From Strix aluco (taxonomy: Eukaryota; Chordata; Aves; Strigiformes; Strigidae), in assembly GCF_031877795.1 (NCBI RefSeq), contig NC_133971.1, positions 1,164,501 through 1,228,500 on the forward strand: a stretch of 64,000 nt of DNA. Reading direction: 5' to 3'. The notes beneath the pieces are model-generated. The model worked only from the letters and a program-made list of their open reading frames with translations, was not told the DNA's origin and did not search any database. Positions 1 through 10,378 of this stretch are shown in pieces. The position numbers and the translations under genes are program-made. The number at the start of each line of letters is the position of its first letter. The stretch's first letter is position 1.

Positions 1-1106
1 ATTTCTGATGACAATTTCAGCAAGCTCTCCTTAACTTTTGAGAAACTCACCATTTACTTCAATTAAGTTTTCCAATGTCTTTCTTTTCTGGCATTGTTCC
101 ATTTTTCCTTCCCTCTTATTTTAGTTTCATTTCTTGTCCCTTTCACATCATCTTGGTCACCACTGCTCTCTGTCTTCATCTTCCTTCTTCCCTTTTCCTG
201 ATTTTAATTCATTGCCCACTTTAGCTGTTTTTTCCCCATTCACCCAAATTTCTTTTACTGTTGTCCTGATAAGAACTTTCTTCTGTTTAAAAGTTCTAAC
301 TTGTTTTTACTTCTGAATACAATTCAGGTAAAATTTAATTAAAATAAATCTTTACTCAAATGCTTCACTATTTTAAGAAGTGGAACTATTGCCTTTGAAA
401 TATCATTACTGCAGGATTATTATAATTACATTTTCAATTATTTGTGCTGGCTCTGCTGTTCAATGCTGGGGTGTTTTATATTGTTTTGGATACAGATGCC
501 AGATACTTTTGTTCACTGCGTCCTTCCCTGGAGCTCCCTCCTCTCTAAAACCCATCAAGATTAAAATGGTGCCCTAAAAATACTTCTGCAGATAGAACGG
601 GAAAAATATACAGGTAAGTAAGAAGGAAATAAATCACAAACCAGTGGGCACATGAGGCTGTGCAGCTACACCAGCCTTGTGCCCACCTTTCTTCATCAGC
701 ATCACCCCTGCCCCGGGGCGCTGTCTCAGAAATGGACAGACGGTGCAAATGCACAAAGAAAATGTCTTGTTCTGTCATTAGGCAAGTCACAAATTAGCCC
801 CAATTATAATGGTAAATAGCGTCTTTGTATTTGCTGCCTTTCTTTTAAGTATGGGAAGTTAATTGGTTTCATACCTTTCTTCTTACAGGGTGGCATTTAG
901 TGCCTCATTTTAACAATTAACGTGCAAGACAATATACTTTCATTACGTATTTTTATTATTTTATGGCATAGATCTTCATTAACCTTCTCTTAGTGTTTTG
1001 AATGGATGTTAATTAACAGGTTTGTTTTGCTGTTTCATGGCAACCTGTTCATCACGCTGAAGCATTCCATGTGAATTATCATAATGAAAAACCCTCCATC
1101 ACCTAC
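1..1106 (-). other. FAM81B: FAM81B intron, no further exon recognised
   Basis: This stretch follows the last FAM81B exon found. The next exon must start with one base that completes a codon. I looked for a coiled-coil exon on the minus strand and found none that I trust. The plus strand is pyrimidine-rich around 140-250, so the minus strand there lacks a usable acceptor tract. The remaining 3' exons are probably left of the window. Confidence 0.5.
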
Positions 1107-1213
1107 TTGAAATCCAGAAGTTGCAATTCGTGATGTTGATCTCCCTGGACCGCCTTTAAATTCGAGCTTTGATCAGAGTTGGAAGCCTCTATCTTGCCTA
1201 ATAGCTGCATGAC
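1107..1213 (-). CDS. FAM81B: FAM81B coding exon 5 (coiled coil)
   Basis: The acceptor is ...TTCTCACTAG before 1213 and the donor is GTAGGT after 1107. The exon is 107 nt: 35 codons plus two bases of a Lys codon, starting in phase 0 as the previous exon requires. It reads VMQLLGKIEASNSDQSSNLK and then ELQLLDFK. This parallels the FAM81A segment with QLLNRVD...SEQSTKLK...LQLLDTKFK, recalled from memory. A TAG directly before the exon rules out a longer version. It is too short for a simple ORF scan to reveal. Confidence 0.85.
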
Positions 1214-2573
1214 CTAGTGAGAATTCAACAGAGAAAGCCTTTATGAGCCAGACTGTGAGCACTCACATTTAAATATGCATTGTGATTGCAATTGTGGAAA
1301 AAGAACTGCTAACATCAAGGTACAGCTGCACAAAAATGAACTTTTCTCACAAATAGTTTCATTCAGTTGACTGAAAACTTGAAACCCTTGAAAGCATGTG
1401 TGTGTTGGCTGCCCAACACCTAATGGCATCCCAAGAAGAGCAAAAAGAGGAGAGGCTCTCCTGCAGTAACAGATGCTCTGGTGGCTACGGCATGAAGCTG
1501 GAACCTGGTGGACCCCGTTCAAAGCATCTGCCCCCTTGCCATGTCCAGGCGGGGGTGTGCATCCCCGCGCTCTCTAGGCTGCGGGGTATCCCAGGTACCT
1601 GATGCCCTTCTGTGCTGCTTTGGTTGGAGATGCCTCCTCCACGGGACCATTCGTTGTTGGGGTGAGGAGAAGAGAAACTGCTTCACCAACCTGGCCCACA
1701 GGCTGAGGGACCTCAACTGGGATGCAGAGGACAGGGTGGACTGGCGAGGTGAAGCCAAGCAGCCCACATCTTGCAGGGACGGACATGGGCAAGCTCTCCC
1801 TTGGCAGTGGTGGCCTCTCCATGTTGGGCCCCACAGGCAGGAAAAGCTGGAACCATCCCTTCTAAGAGGGATGCAAGTTCAGCCCATGGAAGATCCAGCA
1901 AGCCAAGGGCACTGAGCTGCTCATCCATCGTCTGCACACGTCTGACTTTGCACAATTGGTGTGAAAATGTGATGCCGAGGGGTCCCCACGCATCGGTGAC
2001 ACAGTGCGGTGGAGTGGTTTGGAAACACTATGGGTGCTCCAGCAGCTGCATCCACTAGTTCAAGAGAAGTTGGATGTCCATGTGCCTCTGAAAGATGGAA
2101 GGTGAGCGTCTCAGGAGACTGGAAGCCACCAGAAACCCATTTCTCACTCAATCTCATCCACCATAACCCTGTGCAACCTGGGTTACGTTGCCTGCTGCTG
2201 CAAGTAGACACTTCATCTTGAAGGGCAGTCTGATGAGAGGGATGAGGGATCCAGCCTGCCTACTCCCAGTTAATTAAAAAATTAAAGGGGATGGAAAATC
2301 CCCAGTTTTCTTCACAGATTTCACACCAAACTAGCACAAAAATTCCCGGTGAGGAGATGCCACCACTTGCTTGGTAGCCGTGGCATGTCAATGACAAAAA
2401 GATGCCGCCGAAGACTCATTATGTTGGCTTGGTACTTTCTTCCTTTACAGCAGCAGATGACTCCTTTTCAGAAATCATTTCCTTTCTTCTCTCCTACAAT
2501 CATGTGAGAACAACATCTTCTCTTTTCAGCTGAGGAAGTTTCTTCTGCATCCTGCTCCATGTCTTCCCTGACT

Positions 2574-2645
2574 TTAATGGTTGGACTCGGTTGGTCTTTT
2601 CCAACCTCGATGATTCTGTGATTCTGTGATAGATGATTCTGTGAC
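2574..2645 (+). repeat. CR1 LINE, 3'-terminal fragment
   Basis: The tail of a CR1 element: ATGGTTGGACTCGG, CTTTTCCAACCTCGATG and then repeated ATTCTGTG units, which is the usual avian CR1 3' end. Only about 70 bp remain, so the copy is severely 5'-truncated. Confidence 0.85.
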
Positions 2646-3552
2646 TTACTTTTACATGATTTTGTGTACTGTTTCTTGCAACTCTGACACACACACCTGC
2701 TCCCTTCCCTGTTTCCAGGTGAAGAAAAACATTTTTCATAGGTATGCAAGGAGACAGATGTCCAAAGAGTGTCTTTTAACAGAATTCCAAGTAAGAAATC
2801 ATTGTTTAAGTAATTTGAATAATTTTTCCTTGCGGAAGAGGACCTTGGGTAGCCAAGGTACACAATGGCTGGCACTGTGCCTTGTGCAGCAGTCAAAATA
2901 CACCAATGAGATTATATTCGATACCAGAGTGCATGAGAAATTGAATGTCCCACATCTGCTCCATCCTGGCAGGTACGGGAGACGTCTAGTTTGGAGCAGG
3001 AGCAGAGAGCTGTCATGCTGCAGGTTGAGAGAGATGTATTTTCCAGTACAACTCGATTCTTGTAAAATATTACTGCTAATGCTCCTGATCCTGCTAGAGA
3101 CTCCAAAAATGCTGATGAACTTAGTGAACCTCTCACAAGGAAAGGCCAGCTATAAGAAATGATAGGCACTGACAGGTCTTATCCCCTGTTGACTTACCCA
3201 CCCCGTGGAGAAAAAAACCACTCTCACACAAAACACTGTTTTCCAAAACTTTTTCAGTGTTACACTTTCAAAAGCTTTTGAAATACTGCTGAAATTAATA
3301 TGGAATTAGATATATGCTATTAGATGTCTCCCTGCCACCGCCTTAAATCTAAAGAAAAAACAGCAGACTTAGACGGCCTTTTTTAGATCCAGAATGCCTG
3401 CAACTGAAATTACCAGATGCATTTGAATATTAATCATAGTGAGAATAAGTAATAGGTCATTTATGATCTGAGGATCCCCAAATCCTTGAATATTTTTATT
3501 ATCTGTTTTTATTACCTTACATCTATTATAAATGCCACTGCCAGACGGAGAT

Positions 3553-4532
3553 CAACGATGGGTGGTGTCCCTGGGGTGTGTACTGGGACCAGTATTGTTT
3601 CATGTTTTCGTCAGGGACACAGTGGGGTTGAGGCACCCTCAGCAAGATTGCAGATGACACCGAGCTGTGTGGTGCGGGGACACGCTGAGGGAAGGGATGT
3701 GCCATCCAGAGGGACCTGGACAGGCTGGAGAGGGGGGACGTGCAAACCTCATGGAGTTCAACAAGGCCAAGGGCAAGGTCCTGCCCGTGGGTCGGGGCAA
3801 TCCCCAGCACAAACCCAGGCTGGGCGAGGAGTGGCTGGAGAGCAGCCCCCAGGAGAAGGACTTGGGGGGGTTGGGGGGTGGAAAACTGCCTGTGAGCCAG
3901 CAACGTGCGCTGGCAGCCCAGAAAGCCACCCGTGTGCTGGGCTGCACCCAGAGCAGTGTGGGCAGCAGGGCGAGGGGGGGATTCTCCCCCTCTGCTCCGC
4001 TCTGGGAGACCCCCCTGCAGTGCTGGGTCCAGCTCTGGGGGCACCAACAGCAGAAGGACACGGACCTGCTCGAGCGGGGCCAGAGGAGGCCACGAAGATG
4101 CTCGGGGGGCTGGAGCACCCCCCTGTGAGGACAGGCTGAGAGAGTTGGGGGGTTCAGCTGGAGAAGAGAAGGCTCCGGGGAGACCTTAGAGCGGCCTCCC
4201 AGGACTGAAAGGGGCTACAGGAAAGGGGGGGAGGGACTCTTGATCGGGGGTGTGGGGATAGGATGAGGGGAAATGGGTTTAAACTGACAGAGGGGAGATT
4301 TAGATGAGATCCAAGAAGGAAACCCTGCCCTGTGAGGGTGGTGAGGCCCTGGCACAGGTTGCCCAGAGAAGCTGTGGCTGCCCCCTCCCTGGAAGGGTTC
4401 AAGGCCAGGTTGGACGGGGCTTTGGGCAACCTGGGCTAGTGGAAGGTGGCCCTGCTCAGGGCAGGGGGGTTGGAACTAGATGACCTTTAAAGGTCCCTTC
4501 CAACTGAAAATTTTCTATGATTCTATGATTCC
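3553..4532 (+). repeat. CR1 LINE, about 1 kb 3' part (ORF2 end and 3' UTR)
   Basis: This matches the avian CR1 consensus from late ORF2 through the 3' UTR. It opens with GGGTGTGTACTGGGACCAGT, passes through ATGGAGTTCAACAAGGCCAA and GCCCTGGCACAGGTTGCCCA, and ends in TTCTATGATTCTATGATT. Several frames are open because the element is GC-rich, but no intact reverse transcriptase frame remains. It is a dead 5'-truncated copy inserted in a FAM81B intron. Confidence 0.93.
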
Positions 4533-4690
4533 ACAGTATCATGGAAAACTTATATTTTTAATTGAAAATCCTGACATATTGTATAAATACTGTGACAGTC
4601 TTTAATATCAGTCAGCAATTAGAAGAAGCTATATCTATATATGCAGAGTCACGACTCACCAGGTATTTCACCGCATGCTTCTCTACTCAC

Positions 4691-4820
4691 CTTCTTCTCA
4701 AAATCAACAGCACAGTTTTTGAGGGCAGAGTGAAGGCCATAAACCTCTTTATCAGTCTTCTGGGCCTCACGCCTGATGACGCTGATGTCTGCCGCCAGCT
4801 TCGCAACGCTCGCCTCACAT
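4691..4820 (-). CDS. FAM81B: FAM81B coding exon 4 (coiled coil)
   Basis: The acceptor is ...GGTTTGACCCCAG and the donor is GTGAGTAG. The exon is 130 nt: one base completing an Arg codon, then 43 codons, ending in phase 0. It reads CEASVAKLAADISVIRREAQ, then LHSALKNCAVDFEKK. The RxxRC-AS-AKL-A-I pattern is the FAM81 block that follows GDLRGRV. Confidence 0.92.
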
Positions 4821-5522
4821 CTGGGGTCAAACCAGGGACAGGAGAGCCTCTGCGGGGGGTGCTGGAGGCTGGTGCGAGGCAGACACTGGCCTCCAAGAGC
4901 TGCCACCAGACCAAGTCCGGCCCCCCGGGACCACCCTGGCGAGGGGCAAAATAGGCAGAGACACCCCGTTGCAACAGCCCTGGTCTCCAGTCTGCCTCCA
5001 GACTATTGAAGTGCTGTTGGAAGTGATGGGGAAGCGGGAGGCAGGCAGAGGCGGGTGCAAGGGAGGAGCTGCAGGAGCTGTCCAGAGCTCACCCCGCCAG
5101 AACAAGTCCCCGGCCTAATTTCCCACTGTCCAATCTCAATAAATTAAATTAAATCTGAAGTGTAAATCAAGAGGCTAATGTGAACTCCAAGCACCCCCAG
5201 GTTTTGGATGCCTACCAGGAGAGGTGGCACGCCACTGCCACAACCACCCCGGCCTGCAGCCTCCACCGGCCAGACCCAGATGTTGGGGAAGATCACTTTT
5301 AGAGAAAAAAAACCAAACAACTTGCTATTTTGGAAAGAGCATTTGTCAGTTGCTGTTTGAACTCTTTCAGTTGCATTCACCAAAACATCTCATAGCATTT
5401 AAAATGGACAAATGAATGATTTGAGAGTGGCGGCATTAATTGAATAGCCCAGGAATTGAGTAACAATCAAGCAGATATCCTTCCCAGGTAGAATGAAGGA
5501 ATGCTTCAGCCCCTGTCTTTCG

Positions 5523-5606
5523 TGTGTATATATACATATACACACACACACGTTGTGTATGCATAGTATATATGTACTGAAATATATATATATAAAAATA
5601 TATTAC
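5523..5606. repeat. AT/CA microsatellite
   Basis: An imperfect run of TA, CA and TG dinucleotides, including an uninterrupted CACACACACACA and a TATATATATATA block. Confidence 0.9.
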
Positions 5607-5638
5607 ATTTTTTAACATGCGCAAGCAGCTTTTCTTCA

Positions 5639-5704
5639 GTGTATATGTAAATATACATAAAACATGTAAATATACCTAAAACAGTGTATATGTAAATATA
5701 CATA
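5639..5704. repeat. Short tandem repeat of an AT-rich unit
   Basis: The motif GTAAATATAC(A/C)TAAAAC is repeated imperfectly three times, with the prefix GTATAT on the outer copies. It probably arose from the neighbouring microsatellite by local duplication. Confidence 0.75.
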
Positions 5705-6481
5705 CTTAACACAAACAAGGAGACACAGAATTCCCCTTCTGCACCCCTTCCTCGCGCTGTTCCCCCCAAGAATTACTGCCTGCCCCAGTGTAGGTAGTAC
5801 TCAAAGCAAGAGTGTGGGAAGAAATACCTTAAGGCCACAATTTAATATAAATAACAGAATAGAAGTTGAGTGAGGAAAACAGCTAAGTTTTAAAATGCCA
5901 GAGAAATTATCCTTCAAAGAACCACCACTGAATAAAGCCAGTGTTGTTGACAGATAAAGGATCTAAAGGGAAATTTTGACATTTTAAATAGACCAGCTTT
6001 TTGTCATCTCCTGATGATGCTTAGATATTGTGATACACCTACAGAGCGTGTAGATCAAGGAAATGGGAAAAAAAAGTTACTGCAGATAACAAAGACTTTT
6101 TACAAAGGCCAGAACTTTGAGCAAAAGAAACCATTGATTTGGAAAACAAGTACAAAATAGCTGCGAAAGTGAACATGGATCTGGAGAGGGAGGGCAACAA
6201 TGGCAAGGCTCTGCAAGAAGTGCAGAGTGCGAGAAAGAGAGGATTCATGGAGGAAGACACCACTTCAGTTACAAGAGGAAGGAACCTGGATATTCTATAC
6301 AGAGAATACTTAAAAATAGAGGATTTACGGTAGGATCCAAGACCTCGGCTTGCAGCGTGGGATTAGTGCAACCACACCTGTGTTACTGTGTAACCGGAGG
6401 GGTCAGAGCCCTGCCCAGGGATCTGCAGATGTGTCGAGCTTTGCAAAGACCCCCAGCACCGCCGATGTGCCTTGAGTCTCT

Positions 6482-6920
6482 GGGCCTGCTCGGAGCTGAC
6501 TTTCCCTACATGTCTGATGGGGAGCGGCTGAGGGAACTGGGGGGGTTTAGTCTGGAGAAGAGGAGGCTGAGGGGAGACCTCATGGCCCTCTACAACTCCC
6601 TGAAAGGAGGGTGCAGAGAGGGGGGAGGAGTCTCTTGAGCCAAGGAACCAGCAACAGGACAAGAGGGAATGGCCTCAAGCTGCGCCAGGGCAGGGTCAGA
6701 CTGGCTCTTAGGAAGGATTTCTTTGCAGAAGGGGTTGTTGGGCGTTGGAATGGGCTGCCCAGGGCAGGGGGGGAGTCCCCATCCCTGGAGGGGTTGAAGA
6801 GTCTGGTTGACCCAGCGCTGAGGGATCTGGTGGAGTTGGGAACGGTCAGGGTGAGGTTCATGGTTGGACTGGAGGAACTTCAAGGGCTTTTCCAACAGAG
6901 ATGATTCTGGGATTCTGTAA
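6482..6920 (+). repeat. CR1 LINE, 3' fragment
   Basis: CR1 3' region with AGGAAGGATTTCTTTGCAGA, TGGAATGGGCTGCCCAGGGC, GGATCTGGTGGAGTTGGGAA and a decayed ATGATTCTGGGATTCTG tail. It shares its subfamily-specific end with the copies at 20853, 22349 and 26211. Confidence 0.92.
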
Positions 6921-9900
6921 CTGTTATGTGCAAAGCAGCTAAATGCATTATTGCCGTTTGGCAGATTAGGTCTGGAAAAGAATGGGGATGGTCGGCACTG
7001 GCTGCAATCTCTCTCTAATTTGATACGTCACGTAGGAAACATTCCGCAGCTTGCCGTGAGGTCGTGGTGTTCCAGTCACACAAGAGAGACGCCAGGGAGT
7101 GCGCAGGCACCAGTGTGGATGGACTGGGAACGGTACAGAAAGTGTGCTCCTATGAGATTTGCATATAAATCAGAAAGTTTGAAGGAATAAAAGACTCTGA
7201 TGTTCATATCAAAGCACTTAATTAGAGACAGGAATATAGCTACCTGCTATACGTTCAAGGAGCTTTATCCTCCAAAGTCAGGGAAGGAACAGTGTATATT
7301 GGACTGCTGTACTTACCAAAGTATGGCATTTTACAAAGGGTCGAGTAACTTCCCGGGTACACACCAGGGATTTTGATTGTCTAGTACTATGTTGGACTTT
7401 CTTCTCTGAGCAATAAAAATGCTCATGAGAAAAGTAAGTACAATGCAACCATCTGTGTAAAATGCATTGTTTATTCATTTGTGCATTCATTTATTCTTTT
7501 GTTGGTGAGGCTGAAGAGAATGAATTAATATTTATCAGAAGTGTGGCTTTTTTACAGTTGATTACCTAATTCTTATTACTGTAATACACATTCCCATGTC
7601 TAAAGGAATTCATATTAAGAGTTAGAATGCAAATAAAATATATAGTGAATTCAATGGGCATGCCACTATAGCTGAGATGCTGAAGGCTCTTTTTATTAAA
7701 GCTCACCACTGCTTGACACGTAAATGTTTACACGGTGTATTAATGTAGTCAGAAGGTCCAAGAATTAATGGACAATTACCTCAGTAATTGCAAGAGGTCT
7801 GTCTATTTTGCAAGGAAAGATAGAGTAAAAGAATAGACACAATTTGAATTACAAGAACTAATCCACATTAATTCTTTTACACGGCAGAATACAGGAGGAT
7901 GAATCATCCACTGTGAGAAAGAGCAGTGGCTCCATTTAAGGTTCATTCCATCCCAGATAGTCTTGGATGAACCTTAGGCCGCAAATCAAGGGGAAAACTG
8001 TCATTGCAAGTTTGCATTTGGAAGATTTCTATTAATTGAATAAAGGTAAATGATATGAGCACATGAATTTGTCTCCAGCCATTCTGAGGTCTCCTTAATA
8101 TACATAGAAATTTTAAATCCTGAAACTGAAAAATCAAAGAAACACAAAAAACCAAAATATTATTTGTCCCCGTAACGGCAGTCCTCTGTCTGTCAGTTCT
8201 GGCTCACTCCTCAGCCACAGCGCTGGGGGCAGGTAGGCAGTCAAGGCTTGGCACTTCCAGAGCAGAACTTCAGCAGCAAGAAAAACAAGGAAGTGCTGAT
8301 GATTCATGATTCTATATGCTTGAGCTTAACGGTGATCACTCACCTAAAACCGCATTATGATATCGCTGTTGAAATGCCACTAAAATGCCAGCGCTGGCTC
8401 TGCAATACCAGTGTGTTTGGATGAAGCTAGAAAAACCTGCTGTTTTCCTTTTTCTCTCCTTAAAAGTGAATGGGGTCTAAGGACCCCAGCATCATAAGGT
8501 GATGACTTTGGTCCCCTGATAGTTTTTTATGTGCAATTGCAGACATGTTTTTTGGGATCCTCCCTTCTACCCGTGGGAAGGACCAACCAGCACGCCCGAA
8601 AAATGGGCAAGGAAGGAGGAGGAGGAGGGACCCCATAAAACGTGTTGCTGTGGACCTCCACAAGTGCTTGACCTCTTGCTTCTTCCAGTTGTTTCTTTTT
8701 TTCTTTATGCAAGCAGAAGTGGACTGGTCATTTTTTTCCCCTCAATTTCCCTGTTTTCCCTGAGTGCTTTTTCTTTCCTCTGCTGCAGGCGAACGCTCAA
8801 GCCCAGAAGATGGGAGCAAGCCCCGGTGCAGCTGATGAAGGGAAGCATCACGCCTATGAAAATGCTGGGAGAAGAGGAGCGAGACATGTCACCCCTCAAA
8901 TGTTATGGCTTCACTAAAAGCGTATCGTCTAGAGAGTCTGCCGACCTGAATTGGAAAACATCAGGAGGCTCTTGCAGGATCACCTCCTACTTGGTTCCAA
9001 TGCTAATCAGCCAAGGTTTAAAAAAAACCATCTTTTTCCTGCCAACTTTGAAAGTGTTGGCTTCAGCTTCTCATTTTGGATTCTTGGGTCTCTCTGTGCT
9101 AGTCTGGAGTCCTTCGGTACCCTATGGTTTTTTTTCCTTTCTCTCCCGGTGGTTATACATCTCTGGTTTTATTTTTTTCTGTAAACTATATATAGATGTA
9201 TATTTCTCTCAGCCAGAAATTTTCCTCATCCCACCATCACATTCCTGTCTCTTCTTTACACCACAGCAAGTTTTTCCTTTCAAAAAGAGGGCTCTGGGCT
9301 CGGTACAATATTCTGGTATCCATCTCTGTGACATACGTAGAGCTAAAATAACCTCCCTATTTACTGGTCCTCTGCTTCTCTTGTCCAAGACCATACTGCT
9401 GGCATTTCTGATGTTGTGTCATTGTAAGAGCTCATGGTAAGTTATTTACCTGCCACATTCCCCAAACTTTTCAGGGGACACTCAGTAGTGGAACAGCCTC
9501 TTTCTGGGTTTACAAAATACATTTTTTCTCAATCAGCCCACGCTGCCAGTAGTCCTGGCTATTCCCTATCACCACCTTGTCCTCACTTGATCAATTTTTG
9601 TGTTATTCCCAAATGTCAATAACAGTATTTTATACGAAAAACAAATGACTGGCCTCTGGAGGGAAAAAAATCACATTAGAAACACGCCAGTACAGGGACA
9701 TTTGTTCCTTAATGACCACTGTTCCTGATATATCAGTTCAGACAGTTCTTAATTCATGTGCTCTCTCAATATTACACGGCAAGTTCAACTTAGTCATTCT
9801 TCTAACCATAATATGTTGTGTTACAAAGTGCCCCACGGAAGTCCACCTGTGTTGTGTGCCAGCAATTATTTGTAGCGATGAAAACTTAACATCTTATCCA

Positions 9901-10259
9901 AGGAAGAAATCAAGTTTGCTCAACAAGACCTACTTTCCAAGGGAGGAAGGGAAGATTTTATTGAAACAAGAGTAGAGTTTCAGTAGGAGGAAATAACTAC
10001 TTCAGCTGAAGTCTAGCCAGACTGGAGAAGAAAAAGTTCTCTAAAATGTTAAGTAAGTATGTGATGAAGAATGAGACAGGAAAATACAGTTATTTTTCCC
10101 TGGCTTGATAATTTTTCTAACATGGAGAGTGTGAAGCACGGATCTGGCACTAAAATGGAAATACAAAATGAGTGCAAAGTACATCCATGCCCACTCCTAC
10201 TCTGCTCTGCACAAATTGACTAGCAGAGATCAAAATGAGGGTCATGACACATTCCTTAC

Positions 10260-10378
10260 CTTGTCACTCTTCCACGCAGGTCTCCAAGACCCTGGATGTA
10301 TTTATGGTCCAGGCTTTGAACAGCAAAATTAGTTTCCACTGCGGCACCATCCCTTGTTCTTATTTGCCTCTCCAAAAC
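10260..10378 (-). CDS. FAM81B: FAM81B coding exon 3
   Basis: The acceptor is ...TTGAATTCGCAG and the donor is GTAAGG. The exon is 119 nt: 39 codons plus two bases. It reads VLERQIRTRDGAAVETNFAV, then IQGLGDLRGRVT, which is the most diagnostic FAM81 block (QIRARD...TNFAV...GDLRGRV). The split Arg codon completes with the first base of the exon at 4820. Confidence 0.93.

Larger units (their letters stand above)
1214..4690 (-). other. FAM81B: FAM81B intron 4
   Basis: This intron runs from the donor at 4690-4689 to the acceptor at 1215-1214. It holds two CR1 fragments (about 2574-2645 and 3553-4532). The GC-rich stretch 1500-2220 has several overlapping open frames on both strands but no splice-bounded exon. 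About nine residues present in FAM81A between the flanking exons have no counterpart here, so a very small exon could be hidden in this intron. Confidence 0.6.
4821..10259 (-). other. FAM81B: FAM81B intron 3
   Basis: An intron of about 5.4 kb. It contains an AT/CA-rich microsatellite (5523-5606), a short tandem repeat (5639-5704), a CR1 3' fragment (6482-6920) and a 303-codon plus-strand open frame (8529-9440) that I do not consider a gene. The rest is unremarkable AT-rich sequence. Confidence 0.7.

Noticed and set aside
27..120. Minus-strand segment ending at a GTGAGT donor with a charged, coil-like peptide
   Set aside because: It has no pyrimidine tract for an acceptor, an in-frame TAA lies just upstream, and its similarity to the FAM81 coiled coil is not convincing.
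589..611. Plus-strand micro-exon between CTGCAG and GTAAGTAAG
   Set aside because: The donor is strong, but the putative exon is about 22 nt with no partner exon or gene on that strand.
3486..4189. Several long overlapping frames on both strands
   Set aside because: They lie in a dead CR1 copy; the frames do not reproduce an intact reverse transcriptase.
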